A stretch of DNA of 64,000 bases from Marinobacterium alkalitolerans (lineage in GTDB: Bacteria > Pseudomonadota > Gammaproteobacteria > Pseudomonadales > Balneatricaceae), in NCBI RefSeq assembly GCF_017776525.1, contig NZ_JACVEW010000004.1, positions 1 through 64,000 on the forward strand. Direction: 5' to 3'. Shown here piece after piece: positions 31,153 to 40,655 of this stretch. Under the pieces are notes generated by a model that worked only from the letters and a program-made list of their open reading frames with translations, ran no database searches and was not told where the DNA came from. The number at the start of each line of letters is the position of its first letter. Positions within the stretch are counted from its first letter, which is position 1. Position numbers and translations under genes: made by a program.

Positions 31153-32175
31153 ATGGCAAAACGCAAGGTAAACCGGCGCCAGGCCTGGCGCATCAACAAG
31201 ATTCAGCAGGAACGTGCGGCCCGCGCCGAGAAACGGGAAGCCCTGATCGAAGAGCAGCTGGAAGGCGGCGACCTGGGCCCCGAACAGCGGGGGCTGATCA
31301 TTTCCCACTTTGGCCGCCAGGTAGACGTGGAAGTGCTGGAAGGCGAGCACAAGGGCGAGATTCAGCGCTGCCACCTGCGCACGCACCTCGGACAACTGGT
31401 GACCGGCGATCAGGTTATCTGGCGCCGCACCGCAGACAGCGGCGTGGTCGTCGCTGCACTGGACCGCCACAGCGAACTCCTGCGTCCCAACAATCAGGGT
31501 GAACTCAAGCCGGTGGCCGCCAACATCGACTACATCGTGATTGTGATCGCCGTCGAGCCCTACGCCCACGCCAACCTGATCGACCGCTATCTGGTGGCGG
31601 CCGAGGCCAGCCAGATCGAGCCGGTACTGCTATTGAACAAGGCCGACCTGCTGAATGATGACAACCGGGACCGCCTTGAAGCCCTGCTGGATCAGTACTG
31701 GACACTGGGCTATCGCACCCTGAGCGCCTCAACCTCAACCCAGCATGGTCTGGATGAACTCAAGGCTCTGCTGGCGGATCATATCAGTGTCTTTGTCGGT
31801 CAGTCCGGGGTGGGTAAGTCATCGCTGGTAAACAGTCTGCTGGGCACCGATATCAAGACAGGTGAACTGTCCGACCTGACCCGCAAGGGCCGCCACACCA
31901 CCACCACTGCCCGCCTGTTTCACTTCCCCGATGGAGGCGACCTGATCGACTCGCCGGGTATCCGTGAGTTCGCGCTTTGGCACATGACGGAAGATCAGGT
32001 GCTTCAGGGTTTTCGGGAACTGGCCGCCCTGCAGGGGCATTGCCGTTTTCGTGATTGCCGTCATGACCAGGAGCCAGGATGTGCTTTCCTGTCTGCATTA
32101 GATGACGGTAAAATCAGCGAACAGCGTTTTCACAGTTTCCAGCAGATTCTGAACTCCATGCAGGACAGCCGCTAG
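31153..32175 (+). CDS. rsgA: Ribosome small-subunit GTPase RsgA
   Basis: Circularly permuted GTPase that checks late 30S maturation. The 340-residue protein has a basic N-terminus ([18 protein letters not shown]), an OB fold, the permuted G domain (LLNKADLL before the P-loop [14 protein letters not shown]), and the C-terminal zinc motif [15 protein letters not shown]. It lies next to orn, as in many gammaproteobacteria. Confidence 0.96.
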   Translation: MAKRKVNRRQAWRINKIQQERAARAEKREALIEEQLEGGDLGPEQRGLIISHFGRQVDVEVLEGEHKGEIQRCHLRTHLGQLVTGDQVIWRRTADSGVVVAALDRHSELLRPNNQGELKPVAANIDYIVIVIAVEPYAHANLIDRYLVAAEASQIEPVLLLNKADLLNDDNRDRLEALLDQYWTLGYRTLSASTSTQHGLDELKALLADHISVFVGQSGVGKSSLVNSLLGTDIKTGELSDLTRKGRHTTTTARLFHFPDGGDLIDSPGIREFALWHMTEDQVLQGFRELAALQGHCRFRDCRHDQEPGCAFLSALDDGKISEQRFHSFQQILNSMQDSR

Positions 32176-32178
32176 CCA

Positions 32179-33816
32179 ATGAGCACATCTTCTGCCTCTG
32201 ATGAGACACCGCCCCTGTACGGCCTCGACGCCTGGGCGGACTACCTTGAGCAACGCCCGCTCCCCGTGCGCGTCAGCGTGCTCGTGCGACTGAAACGGCT
32301 GGTAAACAGTGATAATGCTACCCTGCATCAGATCACGGATCTGGTGCGTCAAGATCCGGCTCTCTGCTTTCATGTCACCCGCCTGGCACAGAGCAGGCAC
32401 CGGGAAAAGAACTCCACTGTCACCAGCATCGAACACGCGGTAGGTTCGCTGGGAATGGACGCGCTGGCGGCTTTATGCCAGAGCCTGCAAACCCTCAAGG
32501 TCAACCCGGCCAGCATGCAGCAGAAAATGTATTTTCGTGCCATCGCTGACAGCCAGCACGCCTCCGTTCAGGCAGCGGAGCTGTGCCGTATGCGCGGCCT
32601 GCCTTTCGTGGAAGAGGTGCGTCTGGCAGCGCTGCTCTACGGTGCCGTACACTGGATGCTCTGGTTACATGCGCCGTTGCACAAGCACCAGTACCAGAAA
32701 CGTGTGTTGCAGGATGGCGTGGACGTTGCGCTGGCAGAACAGGACCTGCTGGGGTGTACAGCTCAGGCGCTCGGCGCAGAACTGGCAAAACGCTGGGATC
32801 TGCCCGAGCTTACCCAACAGGCACTGGACCACGACACCTCCCCGAGCCAGTCCGACCTCAGGCTGCTGCACCGCAGGGCACTGAAGGATCCGAGAATGGG
32901 CAAACTGGAACTGCGAGAAGCCAACCAGCTGGCACAGCAGCGCTTTTTCCCCGTCAAGCTCGGCAACTGGCTTGCATTGACCACCACGCGAGGGTGGTAC
33001 AGCAAGAAAGCAGCCCATCTTATGGACATACTGGCCGATTACCTCAGCACTCAGCCGGACGTGTTGCTGGGGCAACTGCATGGTTTCTGTGCAGAATCCT
33101 CACGCCAGTTCCACGTTCCCGGGACACTCAGCCCGGCCAGCGAAATGCTGCTTATTCCTTCCGCCGACCAATACCTCGGCATGTTGAGTGACCAGGAAAT
33201 CAAGCGTCTGATACCCGAGGCACCACGTCCGGTCAAACCCAAACCTGCACCGCCTCCTCCACTGAAGGCGGCCGAAGACAAGCCCGCCAGACCGGTCACT
33301 GAGTGCCTGCACCCACACATATACAAACAGGTATTCGAACGCCTGCAAAGGGGATACGAACTCTATACCACGCCTGCCCACATTCTTCAGGCTCTGCTGC
33401 AAGGGCTGCACCAGGGGTTGGGGCTCAGCCGCGTATCACTTATGCTGGTCAATCCCAAAACACTCATGCTGCATACGCGGCGCAGCCTGGGGATAGACGA
33501 AAAACACCCTTTGGCCAGCCTGGAGCTGAGTCTGGACGTCCCCAGCCTGTTCAAGCGCCTGAGCGAGAAGCCGGCCGGCATATGGATCGATACGCCCAAA
33601 CGTCACTCTCTGGCCCCCATGCTGCCAGAGGCGTTCAGTGCAGCTGTCGCAGAGCACGACTACCTGTTGATGTCAGTATTCCGAAACGACCAGCCGTTGG
33701 CCATTCTCTATGCGGATGACATCCCCGGGCACACTGCTCTGACCGATTTTCAGTATGAGCAGTTTCGACAGCTCTGCGCGGCGGCCACCCTGGCATTGAA
33801 GCGCCTGCCCGGCTAG
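32179..33816 (+). CDS. HDOD domain protein with C-terminal GAF-like domain
   Basis: A 545-residue cytoplasmic protein of unknown specific role. The N-terminal half (about 25-230) is an HDOD domain: ITDLVRQDPALCFHVTRLAQS, TVTSIEHAVGSLGMDAL and AALLYGAVHWMLW fit the pattern, but the HD-type metal residues are not apparent. A Pro/Lys-rich linker (about 350-370) leads to a C-terminal domain (about 390-540) with GLGLSRVSLMLVNPKTLML and LLMSVFRNDQPLAILYAD, which looks like a GAF domain. HDOD proteins often take part in signalling. It starts 3 bases after rsgA, so it may be co-transcribed. Confidence 0.8.
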   Translation: MSTSSASDETPPLYGLDAWADYLEQRPLPVRVSVLVRLKRLVNSDNATLHQITDLVRQDPALCFHVTRLAQSRHREKNSTVTSIEHAVGSLGMDALAALCQSLQTLKVNPASMQQKMYFRAIADSQHASVQAAELCRMRGLPFVEEVRLAALLYGAVHWMLWLHAPLHKHQYQKRVLQDGVDVALAEQDLLGCTAQALGAELAKRWDLPELTQQALDHDTSPSQSDLRLLHRRALKDPRMGKLELREANQLAQQRFFPVKLGNWLALTTTRGWYSKKAAHLMDILADYLSTQPDVLLGQLHGFCAESSRQFHVPGTLSPASEMLLIPSADQYLGMLSDQEIKRLIPEAPRPVKPKPAPPPPLKAAEDKPARPVTECLHPHIYKQVFERLQRGYELYTTPAHILQALLQGLHQGLGLSRVSLMLVNPKTLMLHTRRSLGIDEKHPLASLELSLDVPSLFKRLSEKPAGIWIDTPKRHSLAPMLPEAFSAAVAEHDYLLMSVFRNDQPLAILYADDIPGHTALTDFQYEQFRQLCAAATLALKRLPG

Positions 33817-33862
33817 CTTGGTCACAGGCCACCTCTCCGCTAAGATCACCTCACACTCAATA

Positions 33863-34684
33863 ATGGACTCAGTCATGCTGCCACTGGTTATCAGCGCTGC
33901 CGAATTGGAGCCCCTGCTCGACAATCCCGACCTGCTCATACTGGACCTGTCCAGTGCCGAACACTACGCCGAAGGGCACATTCCCGGCGCCGTGCATCTG
34001 GACCCGGCACGCCTGCTCCGAGGTGAAGGGCCAGTGCCGAACCTGATCCCCACAGAGGCCCAGTTGCGTCAGCTTCTCTCCGAACTGGGCATTACCCCCC
34101 AGACCCATGTAGTGGCCTATGATGACCAGAAAGGCCCCTGGGCCGGTCGCCTGATCTGGACGCTGCGCTGTGCAGGACACACCGGCGCCAGTTTTCTTGA
34201 TGGCCATCTGCCGGGTTGGCTGGCAGCCGGGTATACCACAGAGACAGCTCCACGCCAGCCTGCGCCAACTGACGCGCAGGTTCAAATGCGACCAGAGCTG
34301 CGCTTGACCGCAGAGCAGATCAGCGCACAGCTTGATGGTCCGCTTCAGGTCTGGGACGCCCGTTCAGAGGCGGAATACCGAGGAGAAAAAGTGGTCAACG
34401 CCCAGCGTGGCGGCCATATTCCGGGGGCTTTCCACCTGGAATGGACCGACCTGCTTGAGCCGGGCGACATCCCCTGTCTCAAACCGCGTGAAGCCATTCG
34501 AGCCCTTCTGACTGACAAGGGATGCGTGCTTGAACAACCGGTCGTGACACACTGTCAGACCCACAGGCGCTCAGGCCTGACCTGGCTGGCCGGTACCTGG
34601 GCAGGGTTGCAGCAACTGAGCTGCTATGATGGCTCCTGGTATGAATGGGGCAACCGGCCGGACCTGCCCGTTGAGACAGACTGA
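33863..34684 (+). CDS. Two-domain rhodanese-type sulfurtransferase
   Basis: Thiosulfate or 3-mercaptopyruvate sulfurtransferase, 273 residues. The inactive N-terminal rhodanese domain ([39 protein letters not shown]) is followed by the catalytic one ([23 protein letters not shown]) with active-site Cys231 in [10 protein letters not shown]. The loop composition (Cys-Gln-Thr-His-Arg-Arg) does not decide between the two substrates. No strong ribosome site marks the start; the ATG four codons later is equally possible. In Pseudomonas a rhodanese gene also precedes psd. Confidence 0.88.
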   Translation: MDSVMLPLVISAAELEPLLDNPDLLILDLSSAEHYAEGHIPGAVHLDPARLLRGEGPVPNLIPTEAQLRQLLSELGITPQTHVVAYDDQKGPWAGRLIWTLRCAGHTGASFLDGHLPGWLAAGYTTETAPRQPAPTDAQVQMRPELRLTAEQISAQLDGPLQVWDARSEAEYRGEKVVNAQRGGHIPGAFHLEWTDLLEPGDIPCLKPREAIRALLTDKGCVLEQPVVTHCQTHRRSGLTWLAGTWAGLQQLSCYDGSWYEWGNRPDLPVETD

Positions 34685-34703
34685 CACAAGAAGCGAGTAC
34701 ACT

Positions 34704-35567
34704 TTGAAAAACGCACTTTTTATCCTGCTGCAACACCTGCTGCCTCAGCACCTGCTGTCGCGTCTGGCAGGCCGTCTGGCCGAATGCCGTATCGGCTGGG
34801 TCAAAAACAGCTTTATCAACTGGTTTCGCAAGCGCTACCGCGTCGACATGAGTCAGGCGCTGGAGCCCAACCCCGAAGCCTATAAACACTTTAACGCCTT
34901 CTTCACGCGGGCCCTGAAGCCGGATGCAAGGCCGCTGGACAATACGCCCGGCGCGCTCCTCTCTCCAGCCGACGGCGCCATCAGCCAGCTCGGCGCCATT
35001 GAACATGGCCGTATTTTTCAGGCCAAAGGGCGTGGCTATGGCCTGACGACACTACTGGGCGGCAGCATTGAGCGAGCCGAGCCCTTCATCAACGGTCAAT
35101 TTGCCACCGTCTACCTGTCGCCCCGGGACTACCACCGTGTCCACATGCCGGTCACCGGTACCCTGCGCGAAACGGTATACATCCCGGGCGATCTCTACTC
35201 TGTCAATCAGGTGACAGCCGAAGGGGTCGACAACCTTTTTGCCCGCAACGAGCGACTTGTCGCCATTTTTGATACCGAACACGGCCCCATGGCGATGGTA
35301 TTGGTTGGCGCCATGATCGTGGCAGGCATCGAAACGGTCTGGAACGGTCAGGTTGCCCCGGCATCCAAACGCCCGGTTATTCTCGACCGGCACCACGATC
35401 AGACTCCCATCACGCTGGAAAAGGGTGCTGAGATGGGCCGGTTCAAACTGGGGTCCACGGTGATCGTGCTCTTCGGCCCCAACGCGGCCCGCTGGGATGA
35501 AGCCCTGAAAGCCGGCAGCAGTGTGCGCATGGGACAAAGTCTGGGCACGGCCATCAGCGGCGAATAA
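34704..35567 (+). CDS. psd: Phosphatidylserine decarboxylase proenzyme
   Basis: Makes phosphatidylethanolamine at the inner membrane. The 287-residue proenzyme carries the self-cleavage motif LGST with Ser251, which becomes the pyruvoyl group, plus [11 protein letters not shown] and [13 protein letters not shown]. The start is taken as TTG at 34704 (reading [15 protein letters not shown]), because that gives the family N-terminus; the frame extends upstream into the sulfurtransferase gene. The ribosome site is weak (aagcgag). Confidence 0.93.
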   Translation: MKNALFILLQHLLPQHLLSRLAGRLAECRIGWVKNSFINWFRKRYRVDMSQALEPNPEAYKHFNAFFTRALKPDARPLDNTPGALLSPADGAISQLGAIEHGRIFQAKGRGYGLTTLLGGSIERAEPFINGQFATVYLSPRDYHRVHMPVTGTLRETVYIPGDLYSVNQVTAEGVDNLFARNERLVAIFDTEHGPMAMVLVGAMIVAGIETVWNGQVAPASKRPVILDRHHDQTPITLEKGAEMGRFKLGSTVIVLFGPNAARWDEALKAGSSVRMGQSLGTAISGE

Positions 35568-35646
35568 CCCTGCTGATCACGGGCTGATCAGCCCTGCGTT
35601 CTGGTTTACACTGACGGCTGATGCGGTAAAGGAGATCAAGCAAATC

Positions 35647-36639
35647 ATGCATGCACACTGGCAAGAATGGCTTAACCGCCCGGGCGTTGAAGTGGCCGGG
35701 GATCAGATCATAACCACTCCGGAAGCGGACAGTGAAACACGCTCCGTCCCATTGACCGGTTACGGCATCATCCGTGTCAGCGGCCCCGACGCACACAAGT
35801 TCCTGCAAGGCCAGCTCAGCTGTGATCTGGCCGAAGTGGACAGAGCCGGTCATCTGCCCGGCGCCCACTGCAACATCAAGGGGCATATCCACAGCCTGTA
35901 TCAGGTGATCCACGCAGCCGAGGATACCTACTGGCTGCGTACTCGCCTGGACTTGATCGACGATGCGCTGGCGCTGCTGAAGAAGTACATCATTTTCTCC
36001 AAGGCCGAAGCCGAATTGGCCAGTGACCTGCTGGGTGTTGGCCTGTGCGGGCCCGACAGCCAAGCACTGGCCAGCGGCCTGAAGGTGGACGGCAGTGTCG
36101 CCATCGCCCACTCGGATCGACTGGCCGAGCTCTGGCTACCGGCCACCCATCTGGATGACACCCTCGATGCGCTGCAGCCGGATGCCCCGCTGGGCCCCAG
36201 CAACGCATGGGAACTGGAAGCCGTCAACGCAGCGATTCCCGAGCTGTACCCGGCCACCCGTGAAGCCTTCATTCCGCAGATGATCAATCTGCAGGAATTC
36301 AAGGGTGTCAGCTTCAGCAAAGGGTGCTACACAGGGCAGGAGATCGTGACCCGGCTGCAACACCGCGGCCAGCTCAAGCGTCCCATGTATCTGGCCGAGG
36401 TGGTCACCGAGCAGGCTCCCGCGCCGGGCGATGCCGTGGCCAGTGACAACAAGAGCAATGCCGGCCAGATCGTGCGTGTCGCGCAGACCGACAACAGCAC
36501 CTATCGAGTACTGGCCGTTGCCATCAAGAGTGAAGCGGAAGAAAGCACCCTGCACCTCGACGATGAGCAGGGCCCTGCGCTTTCCCTTCTCCCCCTGCCC
36601 TACTCTCTCGACCCCAGCCTGTTCGTCAGCAAGCGCTGA
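35647..36639 (+). CDS. ygfZ: Folate-dependent protein YgfZ
   Basis: Protein of 330 residues from the GcvT-like family, needed for the maintenance of some iron-sulfur enzymes such as the tRNA thiomethylase MiaB. The signature KGCYTGQEIVTRLQHRG is present, with the conserved Cys. The N-terminal GYGIIRVSGPDAHKFLQGQLSCDL matches the family. The ATG was chosen for a GGAG upstream and for length; the open frame runs further into psd. Confidence 0.93.
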   Translation: MHAHWQEWLNRPGVEVAGDQIITTPEADSETRSVPLTGYGIIRVSGPDAHKFLQGQLSCDLAEVDRAGHLPGAHCNIKGHIHSLYQVIHAAEDTYWLRTRLDLIDDALALLKKYIIFSKAEAELASDLLGVGLCGPDSQALASGLKVDGSVAIAHSDRLAELWLPATHLDDTLDALQPDAPLGPSNAWELEAVNAAIPELYPATREAFIPQMINLQEFKGVSFSKGCYTGQEIVTRLQHRGQLKRPMYLAEVVTEQAPAPGDAVASDNKSNAGQIVRVAQTDNSTYRVLAVAIKSEAEESTLHLDDEQGPALSLLPLPYSLDPSLFVSKR

Positions 36640-36646
36640 TCTGAAA

Positions 36647-36669
36647 CGACCGGAGTTTTCGCTCCGGTC
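36647..36669 (+). terminator. Hairpin after ygfZ
   Basis: GACCGGAG and CTCCGGTC pair perfectly around a short loop, 8 bases after the ygfZ stop. Only two T residues follow, so it is at best a weak intrinsic terminator. Confidence 0.4.
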
Positions 36670-36797
36670 GATTCGCGCCCAGCCCCAGTTCTGTTATTCT
36701 TTCCTTTGAGGCGATTTTCGCCGAAAACGTTGGACCGCGCACGGATACGTCAGGCGCACTGCGCAACGCCATGGAAATTTAAATAAAGGATCTTGCC

Positions 36798-37463
36798 ATG
36801 CTTCGTAAGCTCTGCATCCTGGGTGTCGGAAGCACCCTGCTCGCCGGTTGCTTCGCAACCAACACATCTCAAGCCCCGATTGCCACCACATACCCGATCA
36901 GTGAGCAGCAAAAAATGCAGGCTGCGCATCACTGGGATGTTCTGGCACAACATCAGGCTGAACAACTGGTGCAAAAATTCCCCGGGAAAGCGCTCTACAT
37001 TCAATCATCGAAACAGCCCACACCCTTCAGCTCGGCCTTTGACAACCTGCTGACCAGCCAGCTGGTTTCGGCAGGTGCCGTGGTCAAAACCTCCCCCGAG
37101 CTGGCTGCCAAGGTGAGCTATAAGGTACAAGTCGTTGAACACAAGGATCGCGGTTTTGTTCGGGCACCTCAGGGGGCTTACACCGCTCTTGCAGCAGGTG
37201 TGGCAGTTGCGACGATTCCCTTCAACCACTGGAGTGAACCGGCACTGGCATTGATCCCGGCGGCTGGCGTGGCAGACCTGTTCAGCGGTAACGTTACCAG
37301 TGAAAGCGGGCAGGAAGTGGTCATCACGACTCAGGTCCAGCAGTCCGGCCAGGTGCTCTACTCGAACTCCAGCATCTATTACATAAACCCCGGCGATAAC
37401 GACCACTACAAGGCCAAGGCCGCACCGAACACTAAACCTGTCAATGTTTCCAACGAGTGGTAA
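36798..37463 (+). CDS. Putative outer-membrane lipoprotein of unknown function
   Basis: A 221-residue lipoprotein with signal peptide and lipobox LAGC (Cys18). The mature part has a helical stretch rich in Gln and His, then SSAFDNLLTSQLVSAGAVVKTSPE, which suggests a fold that handles paired copies or stress-related surface structures, and a hydrophobic stretch (about 128-160). I do not recognise the family. AAAGGA lies 7 bases before the ATG. The next gene is also a lipoprotein and starts 14 bases after this stop, so the two probably form an operon. Confidence 0.75.
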   Translation: MLRKLCILGVGSTLLAGCFATNTSQAPIATTYPISEQQKMQAAHHWDVLAQHQAEQLVQKFPGKALYIQSSKQPTPFSSAFDNLLTSQLVSAGAVVKTSPELAAKVSYKVQVVEHKDRGFVRAPQGAYTALAAGVAVATIPFNHWSEPALALIPAAGVADLFSGNVTSESGQEVVITTQVQQSGQVLYSNSSIYYINPGDNDHYKAKAAPNTKPVNVSNEW

Positions 37464-37477
37464 TCAGGGAGGGCACC

Positions 37478-38023
37478 ATGAGAACTCTAACTAAATGGCT
37501 CGCAGCCAGCCTAATGGCCTTGATGGTATTGGGTGCTACCGGGTGCGTTGGTACTCAGAGCAAACGTCCGTCTGACCCTGAAGTTGACCTGATCGGACAG
37601 GTTCAGAATGCAGCCAGCGCCTTGATGAAAAACGCAAGGCTGAATTCGGGCAGTCCTTTGCTGGTCGCCACTTTTGCAGATATCGATGATTTGCAGCAGT
37701 CCTCTACTCTGGGCCGTACGCTTTCAGAGCAGTTCACCAGTTCTCTGGCCGCCAGGGGCGTACCCGTGATCGAAGTCAAAATGCGGGAAAACCTGTTTGT
37801 AAAAGAGCGCACCGGTGAACTTATTCTGTCGCGCACCCTCCACAGCCTGGTCCAGTCACATGATGCACAGGCTGTACTGCTGGGGACCTATGCTCTGGGC
37901 GGGAACAACATCTACGTCAACGTACGTCTGGTGAGAACCGAAGATAACATCATCCTGGCCGCACATAACTTCAGCTTGCCAATGAATCGTGATCTGAAGG
38001 CGATGCTCCCCCGCCGGCGCTAA
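37478..38023 (+). CDS. FlgO-like lipoprotein
   Basis: A 181-residue lipoprotein with lipobox ATGC (Cys23). The mature part resembles the FlgO domain: LLVATFADIDDLQQSSTLGRTLSEQFTSSL, VKMRENLFVKERTGELILSR and AVLLGTYALGGNNIYVNVRLV. FlgO is an outer-membrane flagellar protein in Vibrio, but related proteins occur without flagellar neighbours, and none are visible here. The start was set at MRTLTKW because AGGGAGG lies 5 bases before it. Confidence 0.82.
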   Translation: MRTLTKWLAASLMALMVLGATGCVGTQSKRPSDPEVDLIGQVQNAASALMKNARLNSGSPLLVATFADIDDLQQSSTLGRTLSEQFTSSLAARGVPVIEVKMRENLFVKERTGELILSRTLHSLVQSHDAQAVLLGTYALGGNNIYVNVRLVRTEDNIILAAHNFSLPMNRDLKAMLPRRR

Positions 38024-38050
38024 CCTCCTTTATCTCATGACATACCCCTG

Positions 38051-38076
38051 AAAGGGCTGGCAACTGCCAGCCCTTT
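38051..38076 (+). terminator. Terminator after the lipoprotein pair
   Basis: AAAGGGCTGGCA and TGCCAGCCCTTT form a 12-bp stem with a 2-base loop 27 bases after the stop. A T-rich stretch (tatatgtttttt) follows a few bases later. Confidence 0.85.
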
Positions 38077-38203
38077 CTATATGTTTTTTCCTACCTGAAC
38101 CTAATACACGGCTCCGCTTGCCAATTAGCGGCCAGCAGCCTCTTGCCATTGCTCTCAAAACTGACACCGATCAAAAGGTGCCATTTTGGACTTGCTCTCC
38201 AGA

Positions 38204-38222
38204 AATAAGATTTGTTATCGTT
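38204..38222. promoter_or_regulatory. Possible Fur box
   Basis: AATAAGATTTGTTATCGTT matches the dyad AATGATAATCATTATCATT at 13 of 19 positions by eye, 47 bases before the DUF4856 gene. A second weaker near-dyad (tgagaacaattcaca) lies at about 38234-38248. Both are imperfect, so the iron link is tentative. Confidence 0.3.
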
Positions 38223-38269
38223 CGCAGCCATGAATGAGAACAATTCACATAACGATTTGAGATAAAGAT

Positions 38270-39643
38270 ATGCTGAAGAGATTGTCACTGGCCGTTTCAC
38301 TTGCCGTTTCTACCCAGGCTTTTGCACAGGACTATGCGGACTTCCCGGTTACCGTGAAGGGGTATGAAGGCAGTGCCACCACCTCAACCGCCTACACGGG
38401 TCAGGCCGCTCGTCAGGTCCTTCACAACTCGCTGAAGTCCCTGATTGGTGCCAATGCCGACATTGAAACACTGCTCGCCTACTACGAAGGCAAGGACGAG
38501 CAGCGCAAGGTTGTCGACCCTGTCAGCAAGGATGGTTTCCCGGTTAAACAGTCTCTGGTGGCTGATATTTCTGCTGGCAAGAACCTCAGCGGCAAGGCCT
38601 ACGGTGGTATCGTCAACGGCTGGCCGGGTCAGATGACCGGGGACGAAGTACTGCGTCACCTGTTGACCAAGGCGGCTGAAAGCGAAAAGGGCTATGACCC
38701 GCTGATCGGCTACGATTATCGCCAGATTTTCTCCAAGTTTGCCATGGGCGCGGTGTTCTACCACCAGGCTGTAGACGTATACCTCGATGAGCGCATTACC
38801 GCTGCCTCCCACCGTAACGATGCCCCCTACAAGGATGGTGCCGCCTACACCGGCAAAGAGCATGTCTGGGACGAAGCCTTCGGCTACTTTGGCGCCCCCG
38901 CACACACGCTGGATCTGACCCCGGCCGAGGTATACGGCATCGCCAAGCAGAAGGCCGAACTGTTCGACAAGGCAGATGCCAACGATGACGGCGTTGTTGA
39001 TCTGTCCAGCGAAATGGCATTTGCGCACGCATACTACGCGGCGGGTGCCGACAAGGGTGGCAAGTCCAACTACCTGCATACCATTACTCAGGCATTTGTG
39101 GACGGACGCCAGCTGATTGCTGATGCAAACGGCGAGCAGCTGACCGATGATGAGCTTGCCAAGCTGGCCGACTACGCCGACACCATCAAGCAGAACTGGG
39201 AGCGTGTCATCGCAGAGGCGGCCTTCAAATATGCCGGCTCCGTATACAAGGACATCCAGGCCCTTCTGGCTGCCATCGACAGCGGTGAAAGCACCAGCGA
39301 AATCATCCGCACCTATGCCAAGCACTGGGGTGAAATGAAAGGCTTTGCCCTGTCTCTGGGTGTCAGTGGACGCGATCTGGGTGCCTTTGGCGTACAGCTG
39401 GACCGCCTGATCGGCTTCAGCCCGGTCATGCTGGGCGATACTCAGGTGACCGGCATCGATGCCGAGGGTAACTTCACCCAGTCCAACAGCATCACGCTGC
39501 AGGCCTATGCGTTGAACATGCTGAAGGTTCAGAAGCTGCTGGCACAGCAGTTCCACCTGCTGGATCGCAAGAACGACATGCTGAATAACATGGATAGCCT
39601 GGCCGAAGAGATCAAGGTCAAGGCGCACATGGAAAACGACTGA
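38270..39643 (+). CDS. DUF4856 family secreted protein
   Basis: A 457-residue exported protein with a signal peptide cleaved after AFA (about residue 19). KEHVWDEAFGYFGAP (about 199-213) is the hallmark of DUF4856. DANDDGVVDLSSE (about 242-254) looks like an EF-hand-type calcium loop. Much of the rest is helical and Ala-rich. In other bacteria, such genes are often found near imelysin-type and TonB-dependent proteins, which hints at metal handling; here there is no such neighbour, and the function is unknown. No strong Shine-Dalgarno is seen (gagataaag). Confidence 0.8.
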   Translation: MLKRLSLAVSLAVSTQAFAQDYADFPVTVKGYEGSATTSTAYTGQAARQVLHNSLKSLIGANADIETLLAYYEGKDEQRKVVDPVSKDGFPVKQSLVADISAGKNLSGKAYGGIVNGWPGQMTGDEVLRHLLTKAAESEKGYDPLIGYDYRQIFSKFAMGAVFYHQAVDVYLDERITAASHRNDAPYKDGAAYTGKEHVWDEAFGYFGAPAHTLDLTPAEVYGIAKQKAELFDKADANDDGVVDLSSEMAFAHAYYAAGADKGGKSNYLHTITQAFVDGRQLIADANGEQLTDDELAKLADYADTIKQNWERVIAEAAFKYAGSVYKDIQALLAAIDSGESTSEIIRTYAKHWGEMKGFALSLGVSGRDLGAFGVQLDRLIGFSPVMLGDTQVTGIDAEGNFTQSNSITLQAYALNMLKVQKLLAQQFHLLDRKNDMLNNMDSLAEEIKVKAHMEND

Positions 39644-39689
39644 TCAAGGGGTCGTCAGGGGGGCTGGGCAGCCAGCCTCCTGGTTCATT

Positions 39690-40655
39690 ATGAGTGAACT
39701 TCTGAATACGCTCTATGCCAGCACATTCGGAACAGACAAGCGCCTGTTCATTCTGCACCTGGCAACGGCCGCAGCCCTGGGCATATTAGTGTTAAGGGCC
39801 CGGCAGCATTCCTGGCGCCAGGCCTGTTCGCAGGTTCTGTCGACCCGAACCTGGCGGACCCCTTCAGCTCGCGCCGACTACCAGATCATCCTGCTCAACC
39901 TGCTGATCTTCATTCCGCTCACGCCCTGGTTACCCGATGCCATAGCGTTGGCTCAATGGGGACTGACGCAAGTGAACAACTGGTTTGAGCGGCCCATGCT
40001 GTTTGTTGAAACACCCTGGGTCATCCCCTTTGCATTCACCCTGTGCCTGTTCGTACTGGATGATTTCGCTCGATACTGGCTACACCGGTTAATGCACCGC
40101 TTGCCCGCGCTCTGGTACTTCCATGCCGTTCACCACAGCGCCCGCACACTGACACCTCTGACCGTACTTCGGGCCCATCCGGTGGAAGTACTGCTGTTCA
40201 GCATGCGCTCGGTTGTGGTCAACGCCTGCTGTCTGGCTGTGTTCTTCTATTTTTTCCCGGGTCAGATCAGCCTGATCACGTTGCTGGGGGCCAACGTGTT
40301 CAACTTTGGCTTCAACCTGCTGGGGAGCAACCTGCGCCACTCCCATATTTACTGGCGCTACTGGTCCTGGCTGGAGGGCTGGCTCATTTCGCCCGCCCAG
40401 CACCAGATTCACCACTCGGCTCGCCCCCGCCACTACGATAAAAACTTCGGCGCCATGCTGGCCATTTGGGACCGACTTTTCGGCACCCTGTACCGCTCCG
40501 ACGAGCAGCCGCCTAAACGCCTGGGCACTCACTGGCGCCGGCAGCCGGGGGAGCAATCTCTGCTGCAGCTTTATGTGGGCCCGTTCAGGCAACTGGCGCG
40601 CAGGTGGACAGGCCACCCGCGCCAATCAAAACGCAGCCCCAGCCCTCAGGACTGA
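39690..40655 (+). CDS. Sterol desaturase/fatty acid hydroxylase family membrane protein
   Basis: Integral membrane di-iron enzyme of 321 residues. The three His boxes are present: HRLMH (about 131-135), HAVHH (about 144-148) and HQIHH (about 243-247). About four to five hydrophobic segments surround them. The substrate cannot be told from sequence; candidates are fatty acids, sterol-like or ether lipids, or carotenoids. The 3' end overlaps the convergent ung gene by 10 bases. Confidence 0.88.
   Translation: MSELLNTLYASTFGTDKRLFILHLATAAALGILVLRARQHSWRQACSQVLSTRTWRTPSARADYQIILLNLLIFIPLTPWLPDAIALAQWGLTQVNNWFERPMLFVETPWVIPFAFTLCLFVLDDFARYWLHRLMHRLPALWYFHAVHHSARTLTPLTVLRAHPVEVLLFSMRSVVVNACCLAVFFYFFPGQISLITLLGANVFNFGFNLLGSNLRHSHIYWRYWSWLEGWLISPAQHQIHHSARPRHYDKNFGAMLAIWDRLFGTLYRSDEQPPKRLGTHWRRQPGEQSLLQLYVGPFRQLARRWTGHPRQSKRSPSPQD

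Noticed and set aside
38384-39628. A 414-codon open frame on the minus strand across the DUF4856 gene
   Set aside because: The plus-strand protein has a signal peptide and a family motif; the opposite frame is a by-product of the codon bias.
39655-39685. GC-rich inverted repeat (ggctgg-gca-gccagcc-like) before the hydroxylase gene as a terminator
   Set aside because: It has no T run and lies in the ribosome-site region of the next gene, so I did not list it as a terminator.
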